From Candidatus Cloacimonadota bacterium (GTDB lineage Bacteria > Cloacimonadota > Cloacimonadia > Cloacimonadales > TCS61), in assembly GCA_021157525.1 (NCBI GenBank), contig JAGGWK010000078.1, positions 1 to 42,279 on the forward strand: 42,279 bases of DNA, given 5' to 3'. The translations under genes and the position numbers were made by a program. Shown piece by piece: positions 35,457 to 42,279 of this stretch. Every line of letters begins with the position of its first letter. Position 1 is the first letter of the stretch. The notes below the pieces were generated by a model, which searched no databases, had not been told where the DNA came from, and saw only the letters and a program-made list of their open reading frames with translations.

Positions 35457-36452
35457 CTAATACCGGATCAGGATACTTCCCGAGGTAAGCCCTGCACCAA
35501 AGGATGACATCAACACAATATCGCCTCTACGGATTTTTCCGTTGCGAATTGCTTCGTCTAATGCGATAGGGATCGTTGCTGAGGAAGTATTTGCATATTT
35601 TTCTATATTGATAATTACTTTGTTGGGGTCGATTTTTAGTTTGCGACCCAAGGCGTCTATGATACGGAGATTTGCCTGATGGGTGAGCAGCCAGTCAATA
35701 GAGCTGATGTCCATGTTGTTGCGCTTCAACACCTTATCACAGCTGTCGTACATTGAGCGTACAGCCAGTTTGAATATCCGATTGCCATCCATGTACACCG
35801 TGTGTTTCTTAGCATCCACCGTTTCGTGGCTGGCGGGCATACGAGAGCCTCCTGCCGGTTGAATCAACAAATCCCAGTAGGTGCCGTCGGCGGTGATGTC
35901 ACTATCGATAATGCGCGAGATGTCTGAGCTTTCGGCCCGAGATATCACCGTAGCTCCAGCGCCGTCACCAAAGAGAACGCAGGTGCCGCGATCTTCATAA
36001 TTCAAAATCTTGGTAAGCAGTTCTACTCCGATGGTCAGCACATTTTTGGCGATACCGTTTTCCACATATTGTTTGGCAATATTGCTGGCATATATCCAGC
36101 CAGGGCAGCCTGCGGAGATGTCGAAGGCCGGAACATGTTTGATTCCCAGCTTATTTTGTACGATGCAGGCGGTTGAGGGAAATGCGTGGTCCGGGGAGAT
36201 GGTTCCCACGATGATAAGATCGATATCTTTTGGGCGGAGCCCGGCATGGTCTATTGCCTGGAGGGCAGCTTCAAGAGCCATATCGCTGGATGCCTGTTCT
36301 TCTGATGCCACGCGGCGCTCAGACATTCCGGTGCGGGTCTTTATCCATTCGTCAGAAGTATCGACGATTTTCTCCAAATCCTGGTTGGTCATTACTTTGT
36401 CTGGCAGGTAACGACCGGTTCCTGCTATTTTTGCTGAATATCTTTCAATCAT
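35457..36452 (-). CDS. fabH: 3-oxoacyl-ACP synthase III
   Basis: Starts fatty acid synthesis by joining acyl-CoA to malonyl-ACP. 331 residues. The active-site Cys is Cys116 in DISAGCPGW, where most FabH have ACSGF, so the local context differs slightly. The His (HQANLRI) and Asn (NTSSATIPIAL) of the triad are present. Other blocks are TRTGMSERRVA and the C-terminal FGAGLTSGSILIRY. It overlaps plsX by 4 bases. Confidence 0.97.
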   Translation of the reverse strand: MIERYSAKIAGTGRYLPDKVMTNQDLEKIVDTSDEWIKTRTGMSERRVASEEQASSDMALEAALQAIDHAGLRPKDIDLIIVGTISPDHAFPSTACIVQNKLGIKHVPAFDISAGCPGWIYASNIAKQYVENGIAKNVLTIGVELLTKILNYEDRGTCVLFGDGAGATVISRAESSDISRIIDSDITADGTYWDLLIQPAGGSRMPASHETVDAKKHTVYMDGNRIFKLAVRSMYDSCDKVLKRNNMDISSIDWLLTHQANLRIIDALGRKLKIDPNKVIINIEKYANTSSATIPIALDEAIRNGKIRRGDIVLMSSFGAGLTSGSILIRY

Positions 36453-37450
36453 GTTTTATACTCCTCAAAATATTCCTGCGAATGTTTGATGAAACCGGAA
36501 GCTCCGATCTTTGCAGCGAAGCGGACAGCATTTTTGATGGCTTTGGCATTTGATCTTCCATGGGAGATCACCGAGAGGCCATTGAGCCCAACCAAAAGAG
36601 ATCCACCATATTCGGAATGATCCAACTTCTTTTTGAGGTAGCTGTACACTGGATAAGAAAGAAGTCCGCCAATCTTGGCAATCCAGTCTTTTTGCATCTG
36701 CTCTCGCATCATATCAAATATTGAGAACGCAACGCCTTCCACTGTTTTCAGCATGACATTGCCGACAAAACCATCACAGACGACGACGTCCACAACACCC
36801 TTGAGCAAGTCTTTGCCTTCTATATTACCAATAAAATTGATCGCTTCGTCTGCGTCCAATAAGGGATATACTTTTTTTACCACGGAATTTCCCTTCTTAC
36901 TCTCTTCACCGATATTCAACAGGGCAACCTTTGGACGTTGGATATTATATAAGAAGTGTGAATAGAGGGATCCCATAACGGCAAATTGATGCAGGTTTTC
37001 CGGCGAACAATCGACGTTTGCCCCTACATCCAGAATGATCTCGGGATGTTTCGTAGTGGGGAAAGTGATGGCGATGGCCGGACGCAAAACGTTGGTGATG
37101 CGCCCATAACTAAACAGAGAGGCCGACATGGCGGCACCGGTATTTCCCGCGCTTACCATGGCATCTGCCAAACCATCCCGATGCAAAGCTACAGCCCGTA
37201 CCATGGAAGAGTCTTTCTTTTGTTTCACCACCTTGGCAGGTGAGTCGTCCATGGTTATCACTTCCGAAGCTGGTACAATTTCAATGCGGCTTCGATCGTA
37301 GAAGTATTTGTCCAGTTCCTTTTTCAGTTGTTCTTCCCGACCTACCAGGAGGATTTTTTTACAAACGTCCTCCTTAATAGCAAGAATTGCACCCTCCACT
37401 TCCGGGAAAGGTGCATTATCACTGCCAAAGGCATCTAAAGCTATACGCAT
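36449..37450 (-). CDS. plsX: Phosphate acyltransferase PlsX
   Basis: Makes acyl-phosphate from acyl-ACP for phospholipid synthesis. 333 residues with IALDAFGSDNAPFPEVEGA at the N-terminus, MVSAGNTGAAMS, DVGANVDCSPENL and GFVGNVMLKTVEG. It begins directly after the rpmF stop with no gap. The rpmF-plsX-fabH-fabD-fabG-acpP-fabF order is the classic bacterial arrangement. Confidence 0.98.
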   Translation of the reverse strand: MRIALDAFGSDNAPFPEVEGAILAIKEDVCKKILLVGREEQLKKELDKYFYDRSRIEIVPASEVITMDDSPAKVVKQKKDSSMVRAVALHRDGLADAMVSAGNTGAAMSASLFSYGRITNVLRPAIAITFPTTKHPEIILDVGANVDCSPENLHQFAVMGSLYSHFLYNIQRPKVALLNIGEESKKGNSVVKKVYPLLDADEAINFIGNIEGKDLLKGVVDVVVCDGFVGNVMLKTVEGVAFSIFDMMREQMQKDWIAKIGGLLSYPVYSYLKKKLDHSEYGGSLLVGLNGLSVISHGRSNAKAIKNAVRFAAKIGASGFIKHSQEYFEEYKT

Positions 37451-37630
37451 TTATTCCTGGATATCTATCACTTTTTTACCAGCATAATGACCACATTTCT
37501 CACAGATGTTATGTGGACGAACTGGTTCACCGCAATGTGAACAGGTGGAAATGGTAGGCATTGCCGCTTTGTAATGGGTCCTTCTTTTATCTCTGCGCGC
37601 CTTTGATGTTTTTCTTTTTGGTACTGCCAT
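37451..37630 (-). CDS. rpmF: 50S ribosomal protein bL32
   Basis: 59 residues: [19 protein letters not shown] at the N-terminus, then a zinc-ribbon with Cys pairs CSHC (30, 33) and CEKC (43, 46). It ends VIDIQE directly before the plsX ATG. GGAG lies six bases before the ATG. All four cysteines are kept, so this is the zinc-binding form. First gene of the lipid operon. Confidence 0.96.
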   Translation of the reverse strand: MAVPKRKTSKARRDKRRTHYKAAMPTISTCSHCGEPVRPHNICEKCGHYAGKKVIDIQE

Positions 37631-37702
37631 CTTTTGCTCCTTTATCTCCTATAACTCTTTTATTATCAGCATCTTACGTAATATCACAGGTAAGATTCGA
37701 CC

Positions 37703-37730
37703 AAAGTATTTTCGGTAGTTGAAGTGTCAA
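37703..37730 (-). promoter_or_regulatory. Possible promoter of the rpmF-plsX-fab operon
   Basis: On the minus strand TTGACA (plus positions 37725-37730) is followed after 16 bases by TACTTT (37703-37708), about 70 bases before the rpmF ATG. The -35 is perfect for a sigma-70 type; the -10 is weak. An imperfect 8-bp hairpin without T-run lies between the pdp stop and this site (about 37738-37760). Confidence 0.4.
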
Positions 37731-37758
37731 GTTTTTTGAAACTGAATGAGGCTCAGTC

Positions 37759-39060
37759 TCATAGCCGATCAAGAAGCATAACTTCTCGCTTCTTGGGGAC
37801 TTTGCACACTTTAAAAGATTCTGCAATTTTTCGAGCCACCATCTCTCCCTGGCTGACATCCGATGAGTAAACCGTACCAATGGTTTCCCCTTTTTGGATG
37901 GAGTCTCCAATCTTCAGGGGAAGGTAAGCTCCCGAACCGTAGTCCAGTGCCGTATCCAGGGTTCGCCGACCTGCACCGATATCGATGAGGGCGTAACCGA
38001 TTTTCTGGCTGTCGATCTGTTCGATCCATCCGGTACCCTCGGCGTAGATAGGTATTTGATGGGCTGCCCGAGGGAGAAGTGAAAGATTTTCGCAAACCCG
38101 GGGATCCCCTTCTTGGGCAGTGATAAAATCTTGCAATTTACCCAATGCTGCGCCAGAATTTATGGCGTGCAGAATCTTGGTTTCAGCTTCTTGCTTGGAT
38201 GCAGCAATGCCTGTCATCAAGAGCATTTCCACGGCCAGTGCGGTGGTGATTTCGTGGATGCCTGACTGCGGTTTACCCTGAAGATATTCAATGCACTCAA
38301 AAATCTCTAAACCATTGCCAATGAAGTTTCCCAGGGGAGAATTCATGTTGGTGAACACCACCGAGACCTTCTGATTCAGATTGTTGCCGACGGTTTTTAG
38401 CATGACGCCCAAATCCCTGGCCTGCTGGATGGTTTTCATAAATGCGCCACTGCCTACTTTCAGATCGATTACCAGGTTCTGTGCCCCTTCGGCAATCTTT
38501 TTGCTCATGATGCTGGCGGTTATCAGAGGCAGACTCTCCACCGTGCCAATGACATCTCGCAAGGCATAGATACGGCGATCTGCCGGAACCAGCCGCTCCG
38601 ATTGGCTGATGATGCTGAAACCCACATCTTCTACGATGGAGCGAAAAGCTGCATCCGAGAAATCGGTACGTAATCCCGGGATAGATTCCAGTTTGTCCAG
38701 CGTGCCACCGGTATGACCCAGACCGCGACCGGAGATCATGGGTATAATGCCGCCGCACGCTGCAACAATAGGCGCCAGAACGATGGATATCTTGTCGCCA
38801 ACGCCACCGGTGGAGTGCTTATCTACCGTATGCCAGTCTTTGGGAAAAGTGATGCGATCTCCAGAAGCAATATACACTTCCGTAAGGGTCTGAATCTCAT
38901 CGGGCTCCATGCTTTTATGAAATATGGCCATTAATAGTGACGCCATCTGATACTCGGGGATGCTGCCGCTGAGGTAAGACTCAATAAAAAAAGTGAGTTC
39001 TTCACGGTTCAGGCTTTCACCATTACGCTTCTTGATTATCAATTCTACGGGATTCATCAT
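37759..39060 (-). CDS. pdp: Pyrimidine-nucleoside (thymidine) phosphorylase
   Basis: Splits pyrimidine nucleosides with phosphate to base and (deoxy)ribose 1-phosphate. 433 residues with the family signature SGRGLGHTGGTLDKLESIPG, DKHSTGGVGDKIS, LPLITASIMSKKIAEG and the phosphate-binding VGSGAFMKT. Full-length Pdp/DeoA type. Two adjacent ATG codons begin the frame; AGAGG lies nine bases before the first. It overlaps the AroD-AroE gene by 38 bases, so it is co-transcribed with aromatic synthesis genes, an unusual pairing. Confidence 0.95.
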   Translation of the reverse strand: MMNPVELIIKKRNGESLNREELTFFIESYLSGSIPEYQMASLLMAIFHKSMEPDEIQTLTEVYIASGDRITFPKDWHTVDKHSTGGVGDKISIVLAPIVAACGGIIPMISGRGLGHTGGTLDKLESIPGLRTDFSDAAFRSIVEDVGFSIISQSERLVPADRRIYALRDVIGTVESLPLITASIMSKKIAEGAQNLVIDLKVGSGAFMKTIQQARDLGVMLKTVGNNLNQKVSVVFTNMNSPLGNFIGNGLEIFECIEYLQGKPQSGIHEITTALAVEMLLMTGIAASKQEAETKILHAINSGAALGKLQDFITAQEGDPRVCENLSLLPRAAHQIPIYAEGTGWIEQIDSQKIGYALIDIGAGRRTLDTALDYGSGAYLPLKIGDSIQKGETIGTVYSSDVSQGEMVARKIAESFKVCKVPKKREVMLLDRL

Positions 39061-40423
39061 TTTCTAATACCTCTAAAAAAAGTTCTTCCTGGCGTTGGGC
39101 CTGCCATTGCCAAAACTGTTTTCCATCTACGCTGGGCACCCTCTGTGCCCGAGCCCACGTTATCAGGGGAGTTGGTTTTTTACTGTACGGCACGTCAATG
39201 ACTTTTTGCGGAGCATTGATGTGAAGCAGGGTGAGAAGGTCTTCATTCCGCATCCCTACCGGTGTGCAGTTTATCAATAAATCAAATTTCCTGTGGGGCA
39301 AAGCCTCCTGGGAAATTCCCCGGCAGGGATACTCGTTGCAAAGAGCCTGTCGACGGAATTTGTTTCGTGCAGCCAGATAGAGGTGCGGGAAATGAGATGC
39401 TGACCGGATAGCCGTCTCTGCCACGCCACCACTGCCATAAATCAAAATGGAGTCTGAAGGCTGCACGTCCAGCTCCACAAAGGCTCTGGCAAAGGCGTCG
39501 GCATCGGTATTATATACTTTGTTGTGTTGCGGAATGATGCAGTTGGCAACGCGCAAGCTGCCGGAAGAAACATAGGCAAGCCGATGTTTGAAGGGCATGC
39601 TACAGGAAAATCCATACACGGAAAAATGAAAATTGCTCCACTCCATCCAATGGAGAAATTCATTGAAATTCTCAACAGGAAAAGGCATATACACTGCATC
39701 GATGCCGCGCTTTTGAAACAGGTTATTGTAATGAGCCGGGCCAAGAGAGCCGTTCACCTGGGGCCCACCGATAACGCCACCGATAGCGGTCTGGGTGGTG
39801 CGTGAAAGCAGGTTGTACTGAGTAGCTTCGGTCTCGCTGAGCTGCCCCGATGCGGTTTCATGGCCATCCAGTCCTACATAGGTGCCGATTGAACCCAAAA
39901 AAGGATACAGGATGCGCGAAATTTTGCCCAGCCGGCCCATGCCAACCACCAGGGTCGGTTTGTTTGATTGTCGGATGTAGTAGGGCAGCTTGATTAAATC
40001 GGAATAGTTATTTATCGGTAGCGCCAGTTTCAGAATACGGGCTTTGAGCCGGTTGCTGAGAAATAGCACGTACTCCAGCTTTTTCAGATTTATCCGCTCA
40101 TCGGTTTCGTGGTAGGAAAGTATCAGATTTTCTGCCGGCAACATATCATCGGGATATTGCATTATCTCACAATCTACCAGACAATTACAGTGTTCGATTG
40201 CATGTTGGTAAATCCGCATTTTTTCATGATAATCGATACTATGAACACCTCCTTCTGCCGGATCACGCAGAGTGAGGATTGTCTTCTCATCCACCAGCTC
40301 AAAGGGGAATTCCAGTGGGTTTGGTGAAAAATCCAGACGAAATTCCTTCCACCATCCGGTTTTGCTTTTGCCATGATGATGCACAAAATCACGGCTAAGG
40401 AACGGTATCGATCGAATGATCAT
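39023..40423 (-). CDS. aroDE: Bifunctional 3-dehydroquinate dehydratase (type I) / shikimate dehydrogenase
   Basis: 466 residues joining steps three and four of the shikimate pathway. The N-terminal half is type I dehydroquinase: ILTLRDPAEGG (49-59), DCEI, His105 in ILSYHET, Schiff-base Lys132 in LKLALP, Arg170 in GKISRI, and Gln194 in ASGQLS. The second half is shikimate dehydrogenase: GGVIGGPQVNGSLGPAHYNN (215-234), GFSCSMPFK with the catalytic Lys279, NTDADAF, nucleotide loop IYGSGGVAETA and INCTPVGM. The substrate segments deviate from the usual SxS and NVT forms. The ATG at 40423 overlaps the aroC-type stop by 4 bases; a longer frame to 40459 is rejected. The domain order matches plant and chlamydial AroDE. 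Confidence 0.92.
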   Translation of the reverse strand: MIIRSIPFLSRDFVHHHGKSKTGWWKEFRLDFSPNPLEFPFELVDEKTILTLRDPAEGGVHSIDYHEKMRIYQHAIEHCNCLVDCEIMQYPDDMLPAENLILSYHETDERINLKKLEYVLFLSNRLKARILKLALPINNYSDLIKLPYYIRQSNKPTLVVGMGRLGKISRILYPFLGSIGTYVGLDGHETASGQLSETEATQYNLLSRTTQTAIGGVIGGPQVNGSLGPAHYNNLFQKRGIDAVYMPFPVENFNEFLHWMEWSNFHFSVYGFSCSMPFKHRLAYVSSGSLRVANCIIPQHNKVYNTDADAFARAFVELDVQPSDSILIYGSGGVAETAIRSASHFPHLYLAARNKFRRQALCNEYPCRGISQEALPHRKFDLLINCTPVGMRNEDLLTLLHINAPQKVIDVPYSKKPTPLITWARAQRVPSVDGKQFWQWQAQRQEELFLEVLENDESRRIDNQEA

Positions 40424-41721
40424 TGGTGGGCTTTGCTTTCCCACAGGATGGCGTGCCATATAGCTTCTACCGTGGTGGGGCTGAGGTTGAGCAAGCGAGC
40501 TTTTTCATGCAGGGATGCAAACAGCATTTCCTCCCGGGTGCCATCGAAGATGGGTGCGCCGGTAGCAGCTTTCAGGGCGCCGATGTGGGCCGATATCTGC
40601 ATCCGCCGATACAGTGCCATGAGGATGTCTTCGTCTATTTTATCGATGGATTCCCGCAATTGTGCCAGTGTGGCCGATTCGCCGGAAATCAGACGTTGGT
40701 GCGCGATGGCATCTGCCAAAACCAGTTTGCACATGGCTTCGATCACCGGGATGATGCGGGGAATGATGCAGGTGTCGTGGCGGCCATTTATCTGGATGGA
40801 AACAGCGTCTCCCTGGCGGTTTGCGGTACGCTGGGGTATGCCGATGGATGGTGTGGGTTTTATCACGCACCGAAAGACGATTTTTTCCCCGGTGCTGATG
40901 CCTCCCAGAATGCCGCCATTGTGATTACTCAAAAATCCACCATCGTCCATCTGGTCGTTGGCCTGTGAGCCATGAAGTGCGCCTAGAGCAAAACCGTCAC
41001 CAAACTCGATCCCTTTGATGCTACCGATGGAGAGCACCGCTTTGGCAAGATTTGCTTCCAGCTTTTCAAATACCGGGTCTCCCAATCCGGCGGGTACACC
41101 GGAGATGACGCATTGAATAATACCTCCCACAGAATTGCCCTGAGATTGTAGTTCTTCCAGATACTGCAGCACATCAGGCAGCGTGTCGGCATCGGGCCAA
41201 TGCAGTGGGTTTGGAGTGTATGCATCCTGATACGATGACGCGTATGAACCGATGCGAAGGGTGGCAAAATGAAAGCTGACAGCGCCGAGGAAGGAATCGG
41301 CAAGGGACGCTGCGGCTACCCGTGCCAGAGTTTCGCGTCCAGAGGCGCGACCGCCTCCCCGATGATCAAAAATCTTAAATTTACTAAACCACGAGAAGTC
41401 GCCGTGGCCGGGGCGGAAGATCTCTTCCAGGGACTGATAATCCCGGGGGTGGGCATCGGTATTTTGAACCAGCAGGCAGATGGGGGTGCCGGTGGTTTTG
41501 CCTTCAAAAACGCCGCTGAGCACCTCTACGGTATCGGCTTCATGGCGAGATGTTGCACCGGGTTTACCAGCAGACTTTCTGCGATTTACTGCATCCTGTA
41601 TGGCGGTAAGGGGGAAGCGGATGCCCGGTATAACGTCATCCAGCACCACGCCCACAGCTTTTCCATGGCTTTCGCCAAAGGTGGTAATGCCATACCACGA
41701 TTGCCAATAATTTGATCTCAT
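40420..41721 (-). CDS. aroC: Fusion of chorismate synthase with AroQ-type chorismate mutase
   Basis: 433 residues. Residues 1-345 are chorismate synthase: ITTFGESHGKAVG, SRHEADTVEVLSG, FDHRGGGRASGRETLARV, EFGDGFALG, NHNGGILGGISTG and IKPTPSI. Residues 350-433 are an AroQ-type chorismate mutase: LAQLRESIDKIDEDILMALYRRMQIS, split over residues 352-377, then IGALKAATGAPIFDGTREE and ALHEKAR-like ASLHEKARLL. The fused protein would turn EPSP to chorismate and then to prephenate, toward Phe and Tyr. The frame is continuous. The ATG at 41721 has GAGG five bases upstream; the open frame to 41799 is rejected. The aroDE gene overlaps its end by 4 bases. Confidence 0.92.
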   Translation of the reverse strand: MRSNYWQSWYGITTFGESHGKAVGVVLDDVIPGIRFPLTAIQDAVNRRKSAGKPGATSRHEADTVEVLSGVFEGKTTGTPICLLVQNTDAHPRDYQSLEEIFRPGHGDFSWFSKFKIFDHRGGGRASGRETLARVAAASLADSFLGAVSFHFATLRIGSYASSYQDAYTPNPLHWPDADTLPDVLQYLEELQSQGNSVGGIIQCVISGVPAGLGDPVFEKLEANLAKAVLSIGSIKGIEFGDGFALGALHGSQANDQMDDGGFLSNHNGGILGGISTGEKIVFRCVIKPTPSIGIPQRTANRQGDAVSIQINGRHDTCIIPRIIPVIEAMCKLVLADAIAHQRLISGESATLAQLRESIDKIDEDILMALYRRMQISAHIGALKAATGAPIFDGTREEMLFASLHEKARLLNLSPTTVEAIWHAILWESKAHQ

Positions 41722-41736
41722 GTGTACCTCTGATTG

Positions 41737-41765
41737 CAGAGAATATGAGGAGTGAAAATTGTCAA
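41737..41765 (-). promoter_or_regulatory. Possible promoter of the aroC-CM operon (TTGACA)
   Basis: On the minus strand a TTGACA (plus positions 41760-41765) directly follows the T-run of the terminator upstream and lies 39 bases before the aroC ATG. No clear -10 follows at 16-18 bases. Only the -35 half is supported. Confidence 0.3.
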
Positions 41766-41797
41766 AAACAAAAAAGCCGCCAGAGATTTCCGACGGC
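41764..41797 (-). terminator. Rho-independent terminator of the right-edge secreted protein gene
   Basis: On the minus strand the 22 bases at 41776-41797 fold into a 9-bp stem (two G-T pairs) with a four-base loop, then TTTTTTGTTTTT (plus-strand 41764-41775). It begins about 21 bases after the stop of the secreted protein gene and separates it from aroC. Confidence 0.85.
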
Positions 41798-41818
41798 AAT
41801 TTGTATCATGAGATGTAC

Positions 41819-42279
41819 CTATTTAATCAGCATCATGCGGCGGGTAAAGGTATCTTTCTCCGTCTGCAATTTATACAGATAAATGCCCGATGCCACTTCT
41901 TTGCCAAAGCTGTCAGTGCCATCCCAGGTGAGGGTTTGCACTTCTTTGGCAGGAACGATGCCCTGGAAGAGAGTGGTTACTTTGGCGCCGGTCTGGTTGT
42001 AGATCGTCAGCGTTGCGCGGGTAGTCGAGGGTACGCTGAAACTAATGGCAGTGGTGGGATTGAAAGGATTCGGGTAGTTTTGATACAATCCAAATGCGGT
42101 GGGCACTGCCGGAGAACCGGGATTGTTGTTTGGGATGTACAATTGTACCGGGCCGTGGTTTTCAGTCACACCAGAAATGCTCACACTTTCCAGCCAATAG
42201 TAATAGGATGTATTGGTTGAATAGACATATTCATCGGTAAAGGTGTAATTGGTGGGCTCGCTGGTGGTGCCGGCGCCAT
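41819..42279 (-). CDS. Secreted protein with C-terminal type IX-like sorting tail (5' truncated)
   Basis: The frame is open to the window edge on the minus strand, so only the last 153 or so residues are visible. The part before the tail reads YYYWLESVSISG then VTENHGPVQLYIP, a Fn3-like ending often seen in large secreted proteins of this kind. The tail runs from NYPNPFNPTTAISFSVP to RRMMLIK, about 85 residues, like that of the first gene of the window. Inferred: exported by the type IX system and anchored or released after PorU cleavage. The main domain lies outside. Confidence 0.85.
   Translation of the reverse strand, partial: GAGTTSEPTNYTFTDEYVYSTNTSYYYWLESVSISGVTENHGPVQLYIPNNNPGSPAVPTAFGLYQNYPNPFNPTTAISFSVPSTTRATLTIYNQTGAKVTTLFQGIVPAKEVQTLTWDGTDSFGKEVASGIYLYKLQTEKDTFTRRMMLIK

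Noticed and set aside
37738-37760. Imperfect 8-bp hairpin after pdp
   Set aside because: It has a wobble pair and is followed by A rather than T on the minus strand, so terminator function is not supported; it is noted only as structure.
1-42279. CRISPR arrays, tRNA or rRNA genes, insertion sequences, phage genes, toxin-antitoxin or restriction systems
   Set aside because: None was recognised on either strand; no regularly spaced repeats, transposase motifs or tRNA-like folds were seen.

Overview
The window (42,279 bases, roughly half G+C) reads as chromosomal DNA from a Gram-negative bacterium of the FCB group, most likely Cloacimonadota (WWE1) or a close relative. This assignment is inferred, not searched. 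It rests on C-terminal NYPNPFNP-type secretion tails at both window edges, a gingipain-like PorU sortase next to a PorV-family protein, a KDO pathway gene (kdsB), many lipoboxes, and an archaeal/eukaryote-type ProS. No tRNA, rRNA, CRISPR array, phage or insertion sequence was seen.

Layout. (1) 1-1230: the 3' end of a secreted beta-helix protein, then a 432-base gene-free stretch with short repeats. (2) 1231-4597, minus strand: mnmG, a lipoprotein and kdsB, overlapping by 4 bases or nearly so. (3) 4737-17789, plus strand: proS, an S4-CinA fusion, a 1680-residue PorU-like sortase, a PorV-like protein, a lipoprotein, an SLBB protein, a Wzc-like tyrosine kinase, and ispE starting inside the kinase's tyrosine-rich tail. 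(4) 17786-28370, plus strand: a long housekeeping run: spoVG, prs, rplY, pth, rpsF-ssb-rpsR, a DUF2232 gene, rplI, a membrane protein, a DciA-like gene, rpe, ffh, rpsP, khpA, rimM, trmD, a SPOUT methyltransferase and rplS, closed by a strong terminator. (5) 28457-37630, minus strand: rpmF, plsX, fabH, fabD, fabG, acpP, an attenuator-like hairpin, fabF, a hairpin, rnc, a radical SAM gene and a VWA membrane protein. (6) 37759-41721, minus strand: a chorismate synthase-chorismate mutase fusion, an AroD-AroE fusion and pyrimidine-nucleoside phosphorylase. (7) 41819-42279, minus strand: the C-terminal part of a second secreted protein.

How the genes fit together. The cell-surface theme dominates outside the housekeeping blocks. 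PorU and PorV would be the attachment arm of a type IX secretion system. The two edge proteins look like its substrates. The adjacent SLBB and Wzc genes suggest a linked surface polysaccharide. The two shikimate-pathway fusions put four activities (dehydroquinase, shikimate dehydrogenase, chorismate synthase, chorismate mutase) into two overlapping genes.

The most unusual non-gene signal is an 8-9 base word, CAGGATGC(A). It occurs 24 times as the 8-mer and 16 times as the 9-mer on either strand, in several reading frames and twice between or at the edges of genes. This is far above chance and resembles a DNA-uptake or other genome-wide signal word, although part of the excess comes from in-frame Gln-Asp-Ala codons. 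All counts were made by eye.
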